Shown: piece after piece, positions 54,097-64,000 of the stretch
Layout: every line of letters begins with the position of its first letter
Numbering within the stretch: position 1 is the first letter of the stretch
Source of the DNA: Saccharina japonica
Taxonomy: Eukaryota > Sar > Phaeophyceae > Laminariales > Laminariaceae
DNA length: 64,000 nt
NCBI GenBank assembly: GCA_008828725.1
Contig: MEHQ01003771.1
Coordinates: 1-64,000, forward strand
Reading direction: 5' to 3'
The notes under the pieces: model-generated
Databases searched by the model: none
The model's input: the letters and a program-made list of their open reading frames with translations, nothing else
What the model was told of the DNA's origin: nothing
Position numbers and translations under genes: made by a program

Positions 54097-54663
54097 AGAA
54101 CCAAACCGGCGACTTATGAGTGAGTGTGGCCTTCGCTTTCGGGCTCTTTTTCTCCGCGGATGTGTTCGGCTCGAAGGTTGGATACCAAGTGCGGGCACAG
54201 CAGTGACGGGTGCGCGGCACGACCCAGCTTGGGGCACACTGTCCGTCAATGTATTAGGTACCTTTTTACGGTTGAGAGGGAGGTAGATTTGTGTACCAAG
54301 ATGGCATGACTGCCGGTGGGCTCCTCCATCAACTGGGTGTTACTGGGTGTGCGAAAGCCCCCATGACTTTGTAATCTCATCGTCATCGCCTTTACAATCC
54401 TACGGGTATCATTGCCGTATAATGTGTTTGCAGTCCTAGTTGGTACTACTATATATATATACATGTGTGGTGTCATATCTGACTTGCGATTACGTAGCTC
54501 TGATATGCAGCCGTTGAGATACAATTGGGGTGCGTGCGGGCTGTTGTTCCGGTATTCAAACCCGGTGCTCTGGGTCAGGTGCAGATGCCTGTTGGCAAAC
54601 GGTACGTAGGTACCTGCGCTACCTCGGCTATGCATCCATGCATACACGAAATAGCATCTACAC

Positions 54664-54790
54664 TTTTCAGCCCCACGGTGGTCTGAGGGAGTCGAAGTTT
54701 GGGAAACGCATGCTCTCTTCCACCGCCCGGTCGGGGGGTGACGGGTCGGAGTACGTCTGGAACGATTGCCTGCATGACACCACGGGGATA
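54664..54790 (+). other. Unassigned exon-like segment
   Basis: After CACTTTTCAG| an open stretch reads PHGGLRESKFGKRMLSSTAR then SGGDGSEYVWNDCLHDTTGI, with balanced, protein-like composition. It is not part of copy B, whose stop is upstream, and matches nothing in copies A or C. No neighbouring exon was recognised on the same strand. It could be a fragment of another gene or chance; I do not recognise the family. Confidence 0.3.
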
Positions 54791-54829
54791 AACAACGGAA
54801 CACGTTCATGGGGGGGACGACGACCCTAT

Positions 54830-55164
54830 GACGCCTGCTACGATAGAGACCGCATTTTCGGCTGAAAACGTTTCTTAAACCAAAACCTGCCGGACGTTCG
54901 TTTTTTTTTTGCAATATTTTCAACTGCATACTTAGGCCATGACATTGGTTGTCGGGAAGGACTTCTATTTTCGTCCTTAACCCTTTTAGAACTGCAGTCC
55001 CGTTTTGGGGACAATCCACACTAATTCTAAGTAATTTGTCCCCAAAACGGGACTCCAGTCCTATAAGGGTTAACCAGTTTGTTTTTGGCGAGGTGTAAAA
55101 AGTTTATTAAGCGACCGCTTTCGGGAAAAGCATGGTGCACTTCGCTTCTATCGTAGCATACGTC
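54830..55164 (-). mobile_element. M1 MITE (reverse) with inserted M2
   Basis: GACGCCTGCTACGATAGAG at one end; GCATGGTGCAC and TCTATCGTAGCATACGTC at the other. M2 (54977-55073) interrupts the M1 body. Confidence 0.7.
54977..55073. mobile_element. M2 micro-MITE, palindromic subtype
   Basis: TTAACCCTTTTAGAACTGCA ... GTCCTATAAGGGTTAA, 97 bp, intact TTAA on both sides. Nearly identical to 39233-39329. Confidence 0.85.
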
Positions 55165-55520
55165 CTGTTTCTAAAAGGTTCGAAATAACAGCTTACGAGG
55201 AGATAATCTACTCCGTCAGATGCTACTGTACTACCGGAAAGTATTTCTACGCCACAGGTATACCGGTGTACTCGTGGCCATCAATTGTGGCGGTAAAAGG
55301 CACCCAACCATTGAATGGCCAGTGCACCCGCCATCCACGCCCGTACGCCGTTCCTCGGTCGATGATTTCAACAGACAGAATGCCGGGATGTAAAAAAAAG
55401 TCAGAGATAACGGTTGCATGGTAAGAAAATATTGTTAAAATATTTTCGATCGTGTCGTAGACCATTATTGGACGGAAGACGATTGGATATCATCATATAC
55501 TGCGATGACGATAGGAGAGA

Positions 55521-55523
<3 letters not shown>

Positions 55524-55558
<35 letters not shown>
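55524..55558 (+). repeat. (ACG)n microsatellite
   Basis: About 11 consecutive GAC/ACG triplets. Confidence 0.9.
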
Positions 55559-55560
<2 letters not shown>

Positions 55561-55624
55561 GAATCCAGGTGATTGGATGAAGCATTATTTGGCGGAGTAT
55601 GATGGTTGGGTGGATCGTGTTTCG

Positions 55625-55899
55625 GACGTATGCGACGATAGAGGTGCACCATGTTCTTTCATGAGCTCCTCACGTACGGAGCCCCAGACCTCACCGAAAA
55701 AACGGATTTTGGAGGAAATACAAATTGCTACCCTATGCAACATTCCATGGCCTAAGGTACACTCTTAAAATATTTCAGCACGAAGAAAGAGAAAATGAAA
55801 ATTCCGACGATTTTCGGTTAAGGAGCATACTATTAGATCATTCAGAAAACGTTTCAGCCAAAATAAGGTATACCTTATACCTCTATCGTAGCCAATGTC
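55625..55899 (+). mobile_element. M1 MITE
   Basis: GACGTATGCGACGATAGAGG ... CCTCTATCGTAGCCAATGTC with standard M1 internal blocks, including GGTTAAGGAGC (empty TTAA site). Confidence 0.78.
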
Positions 55900-56088
55900 A
55901 TTGGTCGGAGTATGATCGGAGGGGTACATCGATTCTAGGGCGGACCATGGCTGACGTAGGGGCGAAGGCTGGCAGCCGACACGTTGTCGGCACGCTTATT
56001 GTGCTTGTGACCTTCGAAACGAACGACTGCTGAGGTCTAAGAGTACTCGTCGCTTATCGCGGTCGTCCTTGTGCCGCGAAACTAAGAC

Positions 56089-56112
56089 GGGTGGGTGGGT
56101 GGGTGGGTGGGA
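56089..56112 (+). repeat. (GGGT)n microsatellite
   Basis: About six GGGT units. Confidence 0.85.
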
Positions 56113-56894
56113 TGAGTATTGTTGGGTGGCCAACGGCTGCGTGCCCTCATACATGAATGGGATACTCCGGTTTGTGTGGAGAGTAACACCGTACGCGGAT
56201 TGTTAAAAAAACAATTTCATGTCTGCTAGCGCGGGGAGGACCCAGTTCGTTGGTGTAACTAGCTCGAGCCGGCCGCGAAGTACACCACCCAAGGCGACAG
56301 CTCGTCCGCGACAGAAAACACGGACAACATCAGCGTCACCAATTTCGAACAGATAGCGCGACTCCTGAACTTGTTTTACCTACGTGCTCAAGCATGTCTC
56401 TTTCCACGTACGTACGTATTATACGTACGTACTGCTGCTTGCTGTGTCATGCATTGTTACACTTGGCGTTGGGATTTGTTTGAAACGTATTTTCTTCGAT
56501 TGCGTTTGTTAGATTTCTCCGCTCGCGGTACGCGGTCGCCTCGGTTCATGGCATAGCACGGCATCCCCCCCCGACCCGCAGTATGTGTCGGATTATGTCT
56601 GTACAAGTGCGAGTACACACATATAGGTATGTATGTGTTGTTCCTCTCTCCCACCAATCACAAAACACAAAACAAAAAACAAAAAACAAATGTTAGGAAG
56701 ATCGTTCGCCGACAATATCACCTGATTACTACTACTGTATCGTGTATAACGCCCACCTGGTACTGGCATATAATAACTTACGAAACAAGATGGATCGCCT
56801 TATTCCTCAGCTCCCCCCCACCCTCTCGTGACTCAGATCCGTGGTGACATTAACAGCAGGTACTACAGTATCCTTACTATACGGAGGCATGTCT

Positions 56895-57170
56895 GCCTTT
56901 TAGGGGTGTATAACACCTAACTAAACGTATGGTAATCACTTGAGTGTAGTGTAGGAGCTCTATATTACCTCACCGAAAAGCTTTTTTGAGAGAAAATCCC
57001 AATGAGCAACCGGATCAACCAATCCCCCGAAGGCCCAGGCACACATCACAAATATTGTTGTAAAAACATTTCGCAATTGATATTCTGACGATATTAGATC
57101 ACGTAAGCCCGGCCAATGAGACATTTTTTCCCTAAACAAAAACGCCTTCATCTACAGTACGAGGGGTCGG
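56895..57170 (+). mobile_element. M1-like element, degenerate
   Basis: Contains AGGAGCTCTATATTACCTCA and CACCGAAAAGC in M1 order, but the ends are not recognisable. Confidence 0.45.
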
Positions 57171-58631
57171 TATCTACCGAAACATACTGCCGAAGCGCGG
57201 CCAAGTCGGAATACACTACCGCACGTACGACACCCGGCTTTCATTGTCGCGAAACCCGTTAAATCTTCTAGACGGATTCCGTGGCTATGTTGTATGCGTC
57301 CCTATCCCTGCCCTCCCCCCTTCCACCTTTCGGTCGGCGACCCCTATCGCCCCGATAACTAGTACCCGTTACCTGGTATCCATTACGCACCACATCTATA
57401 TGATATATGAACTACTGTACTAACCCCACTTTTGCTCTATCGTGACTCAGATCCGAAGGCACACATAGCAGGCCATCCCCCTACAGCAGTACCGAGCGCG
57501 CTTTGATATTTTTATCGCGGAAAAAGGTTCGGTCAAAGTTCTCCCCACGACCTACTCGCGCCGAATCGTGCATACCCACGCTATGATACCCAGGCACCAC
57601 CCATATCTGCTATGATATTCGTGCATATTCGTAGTCATCAGCATGTGCTGGATGAGAAAGTAAAAAAGAAGAAGCATATCTTGGCGGGGGGTTCGGAACG
57701 CACGCAATCGACCTTACCTTCGTAATATTGTAGCCACGAGGATGAAATAAAAACGAACAATACGAGCCGACGTAAACGCGCGACTGACTGTGGATGAAAG
57801 TATATATGATACGAGGGGGGGGTTCCAGAGAGAAAGGCGTGTATGCTGCGTGACGAGGGGGGTGCCACCCGATGTTTTGATGAGGCTCCTCCCTCGCTTT
57901 AGCTCCAGCTATCACCCCGCAAACCAAAAGGCTTCTACGCAAAATGAGGTAGGCTTACTATCAATAAGAACTCGATTAACTAATACATGGCCCTCCTAAG
58001 GCCATACCGAAAATTATCGCAAAAACAAACAATCACACGATAAGGCATGCCTTGCAGGGCACACGCCGTATTCAGCAGTCTCTCACTTGAGGAGAAACAC
58101 ACTACTATTAATAGGAGTCAAACCGTAAATATTATGCCGAAAACGTGGTATAGAAAAGGGCATATGCCCTTTCGCAGCATGGGTCGGACGTTAGCCGCGA
58201 AATCAACTTTTATCTAGCCGTACGAAATAGGCGGCTATACACGACACTACTGCTGAAGACCGGCCAAGACTTGAAATACTAGTGAGACACGGCCCGCGCT
58301 TAGCGTCGCAACGACGACCCCTTAAGTGGCCACTCCCAGAAAAAGCATGGTGCACCTCTATCGTAGCATACGTCATGATTGTGCATATCCAAGATAAACA
58401 AAACATATAAATGTCAAGACGCACGCTACGGTGGTATAGAGGTGCACGATGTACTTTCTGAAGGGTGGGGGTCACTTGAAGACCTCTATATGCATCACTC
58501 CAAAAATGGTTTTGGGTGGAAGTAATATATAGTGCGATACCATACCCGGTGAACGACCCCGTGTCCCCTCACTGTATGTAATGCAATGGAAACTACTGCA
58601 ATCACCCGAAAAATGAAATTCCGACGAATTT

Positions 58632-59328
58632 GGGCTCAACCCACTAAGAACTGAAAACCGTATCCCACACTAATTCCGAGTAGTTTGTCCCCAAATACGT
58701 GGGACCAGTTATTAACCCTTGTAGGACTGGAGTCCTGTTTTGGGGACAAATTACCCAGAATTAGAGTGCTTTGTCCCCAAAAACCGGACTGCAGTTCTAA
58801 GAGGGTTAAGGGGTCAACCCATTCATAACTGAAAACCGTATCCCACACTAATTTGAAGTAGTTTGTCCCCAACTACGTGGGACGAGTTCTTAAGGGGTCA
58901 ACCAATTCAGATCTGAAAAACGTATCCCACACTAATTCCCAGTAGTGTGTCCCCAAATACGTGGGACGAGTTCTTAAGGGGTCAACCCATTCAGAACTGA
59001 AAACCGTACCCCACACTAATTCCGAGTAGTTTGTCCCCAAATACGTGGGACCAGATCTTAAGGGGTCAACCAATTCAGAACTGAAAAAAGTATCCCACAC
59101 TAATTCCGAGTAGTTTGTCCCCAAATACGTTGGACCAGATATTAAGGGGTCAACCAATTCAGAACTGAAAAAGTATCCCACACTAATTCCGAGTAGTTTG
59201 TCCCCAAATACGTGGGATCAGTGCTTAAGGGGTCAAAACATTCAGAACGTAAAAACCTATATCCCACACTAATTCCGAGTAGTTTGACCCCAAATACGTG
59301 GGACCAGTTCTGAAGGGGGTTAAGAAGC
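58632..59328 (+). repeat. Tandem array of seven M2-like units
   Basis: Units of about 84-88 bp read CCCATTCAGAACTGAAAACC, then CGAGTAGTTTGTCCCCAAAT, then GGGACCAGTTCTTAAGGGGT. Unit 1 is split near its right TTAA by another M2 of the palindromic subtype (58714-58809). Confidence 0.88.
58714..58809. mobile_element. M2 micro-MITE inside the M2 array
   Basis: TTAACCCTTGTAGGACTGGA ... GCAGTTCTAAGAGGGTTAA, bounded by TTAA on both sides. Confidence 0.78.
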
Positions 59329-59800
59329 CCTTGTGACCGCCATCCGGAAACAAAACCTTCGTAGTCAAAAAGTGATGCTATATATATCGTGCCGTGCGTC
59401 GTAAAACACATGTAATATGGCGTTTTCCGACGGTATTGTGAACGAATGCGTAGTCTCTCAGATAAGGGGGCACCACACCCCCGTACACTACCAGTGACAG
59501 GCCAATCAGAAACGCATTTGACCGAAACCCTGCGACTCGTATCGTAACATGCTGGCCCCCTTTAGCTAGCTCTCTCTCTCCCCCCCCCTCCCCCCCTCGC
59601 CTTCTACAACAATCCATTTCTTCCTCCCTCCCCCTGTCCCCCGGCGCAAGTCGCGTAATTCATGCTCGTACACGTATATAGCACCGCCATGAGCGACTCT
59701 TTCAAATAAGCTCATGAAAACAGCCACGCTCACGAGACAGGCAGGTGGGATACATGTGGAGCCACAAAGTTGTCAGATTATTTAGTTTGAGGTTTACCAT

Positions 59801-59918
59801 CTACTTGCGAGGCGTAATCGACTTGAAGCTCATTCCAGTGGGGCCGGCGTAGCCGAGGTTAGCATCAGGGTCGAGGACCGTCTCCTCGTTCGACTCCCAC
59901 GTGTACTCTTGCACCCAA
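59801..59918 (-). CDS. P450 copy C exon 10 (118 nt, C-terminus and stop)
   Basis: Acceptor CAACAG| on the minus strand; stop TAG is the complement of CTA at 59801-59803. The peptide starts WVQEYTWESNEETVLDPD and ends SITPRK. Confidence 0.85.
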
Positions 59919-62900
59919 CTGTTGGTCGCGGTGAAATGACCGGTGGCGAAATTGGGCCATTCGCAGACATCGACAGCAGAAACGGAGGCAGGATGAGGGA
60001 GAGGAAAAACACGGCGGTCCGTGGGTGGAGGAGTGGGGGGGGTTGGAAGGCAGAAGACGACGTCAGTATCAATATTTGCGATAATAGTACGTGATTTGCG
60101 TGATGCGATGCGTCCACAATCTCTCCATGGCATACTGGTACTGTACAGAGTATGTCCCGCAATACCTTGGCAGCATGCAGTTGGCGTCCCTACCCTGCCA
60201 GGGTGATCTGTACCTACCATGGCAGGCCTTCGACACCCTGGAACAAACCAAAACAAGTATATATGTATATATGACGGTGCAAAATTCTATCGACCGAAAC
60301 AAAACACGTGCATGCCTCTTCAGTACTAATAGTAACAAATGTACACACATACTGCGGGGGTCCCCTCCTACAAAGAAAGGCTGTCTGGGCTAGGCGGCCT
60401 CACGATATATATATGTAAGGCGGTCAAATTCGCTGGGCACGGCTGGGGAATGGTACTCACAGCCTAGAAAAAATACGGCTGGGTTCCCTGTATGTGGCGG
60501 TCATGTTGGTCTGCAGGCACACCACTGCCTTGCTGGTGTATCCCCACTTAAGGGGTACTACTATGAGCATAACGAATCAATCAGCGAGTAGTTCTCGAAA
60601 GCCACCCTCAAAACTCGTGAGACTCGTGCTACGATAGAGGTAGCACTTTTTGCTGAATTTCTTTCTGAATGATCGGGATCCTTAATCCAAAATTGTGGGA
60701 CTCTCATTTACGTGTTGTAATGGTTTTCATAGTACGCCTAGGTCATGGGATAGTTCATCGGGTAGCACTTTTGGTCTTCCTCCAAAAGCATTTTTTTGGG
60801 CGGGGTATGGAGCTCCTCAATTGAGGAGCTCAGAAAACACATGGTGCACCTCTATCGTAACATGCATTGCGACGGCGACAAACACAAAAGTGAATCCCTG
60901 CAAAAGCAAACACCCGCTAATGGCCGCTCTTACCGTCCATACAGGGCCTTGAGAAGCGGGTCGATGACGCCGATAGCGTGTCCGACGCAGCCCCACGGCA
61001 TACCCTCCTTCGGGGAGACATCGTCAGAGTCGGGGAAGGTAAAGGCACACATCTTCACAACATCCATACTTCAAATGTATTTACGCGTTGGCAGCGGTGG
61101 ACGGATGGACGGACGGACCGACGGACGGACGGACGGAAGGACGGGCGGGGGGGGTGCATTTACGTCGTGCACGGCCATACGGGTATGAAGATAGACCCTC
61201 GCGTCCCTCCGACAATGCAATCCCAGGACGGAGAGCGGCTGGGTTATTAACAAGCAGGCAGGCATTGACTGCACCAAGCGCGAAGCGCAGTGGGGTGTTT
61301 TGGGCGAGTCGCATGGCGTGTGAGCTGCATCCTGCTATATACGAACCGCTTGTGAGGCGGAGTTGCATTTCGACGGCAGCCTCCAATGAATAGAGTATAT
61401 TTCCGATGTAGCCTCTTCCGGAAACAGCAATGGGTTTTACTATGTAACTGCCTCGTGGGTGCCTTACCATATGCACACACTAGATTATACGAGCATTCCC
61501 CTTGTGCTGAGAAAAGGTTCTCCACCCCACACAAATGATATAACTCGATTCCTGGTTGTCTAGCTCATTTAGTGAACGAGCGGTATGTGTTACAGCAGTG
61601 CCGTTTATAACCGACACCAACTCAACCAACATGTTATATATATGGAGGGCGTGCAAGGAAACAAGGACAGGGTGAGGGAAATAAGGCATGGCGGGGTAAC
61701 AGAAGGAGTCAGGGGGGGGGCAGCCGTAAAGGGTCCGGTAAATGGGGCATGGGTGGGTGGGTGGGTGGGTGGGTGGGCGGGTCGGCCGCCGAGCGAGAAA
61801 CAACGCGTGTATGTGGTTGTGGATAAGTTGACCTCGGGGTGTGGGTCAACTGTGCGGGTGTTAATGTCGGTCTACGTTGGTTGTGAGAGGAACCCACGTC
61901 ACGTGTGTATGACAGCACGGACGTTGCTGTTGTTCGCGATTTCACCGCGCAGTCTATTATACACCATACAAGCAATGTAGTGGGGACGAAGCCGCGCGGA
62001 GGCCAGTTCATTCTCTTGGTCGTGTCGTTGTGTCTAGATGTTTATATTGTGTGGGCGTGGGCGCCTGCTGGGAGGAGTTCAGTTCGGACGAGGCGCAAGC
62101 CCCGCGCTCGATTAGTGTCGAAGACCTCTATTAATAGGCGAAGACAGCAAGTGACCACAATGTGGAACACATCGGCAACAGCACGAACAAAATAAAAATA
62201 ACACAACGAACAACCGCGAAACCGAAACCAACAACGAAAGCATCCCGCCACTGAGCGCTGACTTAGATGGACTGCTGCTGAGTGTACTGTACGATACTCG
62301 CTACGAGTACGACACATTATTCAAAAGCACAACAACAACAACAACAACAGCAGCAACACATTTGAGCACCCTGCCAAGGATTCCCTCTATTCCCGTGGGT
62401 TCCTTTTTTCGGAGCGTTCAGACGCATGCTAAGATAGAGGTGCACCATGATTTTTCTGATCTCCAAACTAACGAAATTCCTTACCTCACCGAACAAATGG
62501 TTTTGGAAGAAGATAAACGTGCTATTAATACCCGACGAACAATCTCAGGTGCTTAATCATACCCTGAAAATCATTGCAACACAAGAATGAAAGTCCGTTG
62601 ATTTTGGGGATAAAGAGTCAGGTCGTTCAGGAAATGTGTCTGCCCCAAAGTGCTACCTCAATCATAGCACGCGTGTTTATAGGTGGTCAGCGTTGAAGCT
62701 CCAAAATGCTACGCACACGGGTTGCCGGGCGGCGAAAGGACAACACAAAAGAAAACACAAATATTGAATACATACGCGTTCGGCGCTCACCTCTTTCTTG
62801 AGGTGCGGTTTTCCCACGAAACGCCTGCAGTTGAACTCCTTTGCGTCTGCGCCGAACGACGTCTCGTCCATCTGGGCCAGCACCTGGTGGCACATCAGCA

Positions 62901-63752
62901 TGTCTCCCTTCCTTACCTGGAAATTTGTAAATTTGTGGAGGCCAAACAAAAAGCGACAATTTGTTTCCGGCAATCCCACGGTCCCGGAGCATGAAAACAC
63001 ACCCAAAAGCGAATCAAGGGCCAGGCCGTGAAAATAGAAAATTACGACCGACCGATCGATAGACGGCCTACTGTACTGTAGTAAGAGCGCGAAGCACCGA
63101 CCGAACATGGAACAAACAAATTGAAGTAGACGCAGCAGTAGATAGAAGAAAAATACCGAAACGAAGCACAAAACTGAAGAACGCAGAGCCCGAACGAGGA
63201 GTCTCACGGTCCTCCCGGAGCATGAAAATACGCCCAAAAGCGAAACAAAGACGAGGCCGTGAAATTAAAAATTAGGGACCGACCGATCGACAGACGACCC
63301 AGTGAGAGGGCGAAGCGCACCTCGACCAATCATGGAACAAACATTCAGTGGAACACACAGCAGTTAAACGAAGTAAAATACCGGGGGGGGGGGGGCAGAA
63401 CTTAAAGAACGAAGAGCACGAACGAGGATAGAGTCGGTTCGAGTTCGATATACGTACTCGTAGTTCAACACCGTCCCCAAATACAACGGTCGTAGTATTT
63501 ACGGCTACCTGTTGTATTTGAAACTTAATCACATATGATACAAACAAACGTAACACAGAAAAAAAAGAAAATGTGACGTTCCGCTGCATGCCTCCACCTC
63601 CCCCCCCTCGTACTCTGTACCGCCCCCCTACCGTGCCGTTGTTCTCTATCCCCGTCCACCCCATACTAACTTTCCATAACCGAACTGCCGCCGGCGCGCA
63701 CCTGATACTGGTCGCCGTTGCTGGCGGGGATGACCAGGTCCATTTTGGCCTC
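59801..63752 (-). CDS. P450 copy C: CYP74-clan-like P450, exons 7-10 (partial; 5' part right of the window)
   Basis: Four minus-strand exons in transcript order: 63752-63702 (51 nt, EAKMDLVIPASNGDQYQ), 62916-62791 (126 nt, VRKGDMLMCHQVLAQMDE and FVGKPHLKKE), 61052-60934 (119 nt, haem loop GMPWGCVGHAIG), 59918-59801 (118 nt, WVQEYTWESNE to SITPRK and TAG). All splice sites are GT-AG, exon lengths equal copy B, phases agree and no lesion is visible, so this part looks functional. The FNPRRF of copy B is FNCRRF here, with Pro replaced by Cys. It is convergent with copy B, their stops lying 5.9 kb apart. The function inferred for copy B applies with the same limits. Confidence 0.82.
60621..60869 (-). 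mobile_element. M1 MITE (reverse, 249 bp)
   Basis: CTCGTGCTACGATAGAGGTA ... GGTGCACCTCTATCGTAAC. Contains the perfect 22-bp palindrome formed by GAGCTCCTCAA and its complement (60809-60830). In intron 9 of copy C. Confidence 0.75.
60934..61052 (-). CDS. P450 copy C exon 9 (119 nt, haem Cys)
   Basis: Acceptor GTGAAG|ATG and donor CG|GTAAGA on the minus strand. MCAFTFPDSDDVSPKEGMPW continues into the Cys loop GCVGHAIG. Confidence 0.83.
61097..61143 (+). repeat. (GGAC)n microsatellite
   Basis: About 11 GGAC/GACG tetramers with few interruptions. Confidence 0.88.
61140..61470 (-). repeat. S1 repeat
   Basis: Reverse-complement match to 35490-35830, including ACCAAGCGCGAAGCGC and CGCTTGTGAGGCGGA. 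Confidence 0.65.
61750..61777 (+). repeat. (GGGT)n microsatellite
   Basis: Seven GGGT units in intron 8 of copy C. Confidence 0.85.
62421..62674 (+). mobile_element. M1 MITE (254 bp)
   Basis: GACGCATGCTAAGATAGAGG ... GTGCTACCTCAATCATAGCA; internal blocks intact, with GATAAAG at the usual TTAA site. In intron 8 of copy C. Confidence 0.78.
62791..62916 (-). CDS. P450 copy C exon 8 (126 nt)
   Basis: Acceptor TCCAG|GTAAGG and donor GAG|GTGAGC on the minus strand. It has the GDML segment, and FNCRRFVG where copy B has FNPRRFVG. Confidence 0.83.
63702..63752 (-). CDS. P450 copy C exon 7 (51 nt)
   Basis: Reading minus: acceptor CACAG|GAG and donor CAG|GTGCGC. EAKMDLVIPASNGDQYQ matches copy B exon 7 codon for codon in length. 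Confidence 0.8.
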
Positions 63753-63924
63753 CTGTGGGTGCCCCGACACGCAGCAAGGCAGGCGGCAATTAGTCACAGA
63801 TCTTTCGTGTATTTGTGTTTTCATCACCTCAGCGGGTAGACAAATATAGCAGTTCTTAAATGCGGACAGCAGCAGTTACACCTTCAATGTACAACGGTAG
63901 CAACAGCTCAAGGCTAATTCCAAG

Positions 63925-63985
63925 TATGGTATAGTATGGTATGGTATGGTATGGTATGGTATGGTATGGTATGGTATGGTATGTA
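63925..63985 (+). repeat. (GGTAT)n microsatellite
   Basis: About eleven GGTAT pentamers near the right edge of the window. Confidence 0.92.
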
Positions 63986-64000
63986 TGGTATTGTATGATA

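Larger units (their letters stand above)
58418..59400 (+). mobile_element. M1 MITE interrupted by an M2 tandem array
   Basis: Left half starts GACGCACGCTACGGTGGTAT and runs to TCCGACGAATTTGGGC (58632). The right half resumes at about 59322 with TTAAGAAGCCC and ends TATCGTGCCGTGCGTC. Between them are about 690 bp of M2-type repeats, placed at the TTAA of the M1 consensus. Confidence 0.72.

Noticed and set aside
54246..55019. 257-codon minus-strand open frame
   Set aside because: It runs through an M2 and part of an M1 element and antisense to the exon-like segment. No protein features.
58632..59328. CRISPR-like array
   Set aside because: Repeat units are 84-88 bp with no spacers and match dispersed M2 elements.

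Overview
The window is nuclear DNA of a eukaryote with long introns and dense non-autonomous transposons. No bacterial-type operons, rRNA or convincing tRNA genes were seen. The only clear protein-coding signal is a family of cytochrome P450 genes that read like the CYP74 clan (allene oxide synthase / hydroperoxide lyase / epoxyalcohol synthase, which act on fatty-acid hydroperoxides in oxylipin metabolism). Together with kb-scale introns and MITE-rich intergenic DNA, this best fits a brown alga or other stramenopile; that taxonomic call is inference.

Layout. (1) 1991-10584, + strand: P450 copy A, exons 2-10 with the same exon order and almost the same exon lengths as copy B, but carrying frameshifts and in-frame stops, so a pseudogene; its exon 1 would lie left of the window. 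(2) 10.6-22 kb: intergenic DNA with a 2.2-kb palindromic Mutator-like element (13271-15468, 9-bp target duplication), an orphan P450 first-exon-like piece on the minus strand (copy D, about 16296-16484), a foldback element and other repeats. (3) 22071-53921, + strand: P450 copy B, ten exons over 31.9 kb, which join in frame to a predicted 537-residue protein. Its introns are full of transposons, including a 1.44-kb TIR element, a TTAA-flanked element, two foldbacks, a 42-bp minisatellite and a 1.4-kb tandem duplication. (4) 53.9-59.8 kb: tail-to-tail intergenic DNA. (5) 59801-63752, minus strand: P450 copy C, exons 7-10, with the rest to the right of the window.

Two small dispersed families dominate the repeats. 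M1 is a roughly 250-bp element with ends like GCATGCTACGATAGAGGTGC. M2 is a roughly 85-95-bp near-palindrome flanked by TTAA. M2 repeatedly sits inside M1, in three cases at the corresponding TTAA of M1, and once as a tandem array with a further M2 inside it. Other structure includes a noncanonical GC-AG intron shared by P450 copies A and B, a decayed minus-strand ORF near 34 kb, and an unassigned exon-like segment near 54.7 kb.

If expressed, copy B (and probably C) would supply a haem-thiolate oxylipin enzyme. Nothing here identifies its substrate or product.
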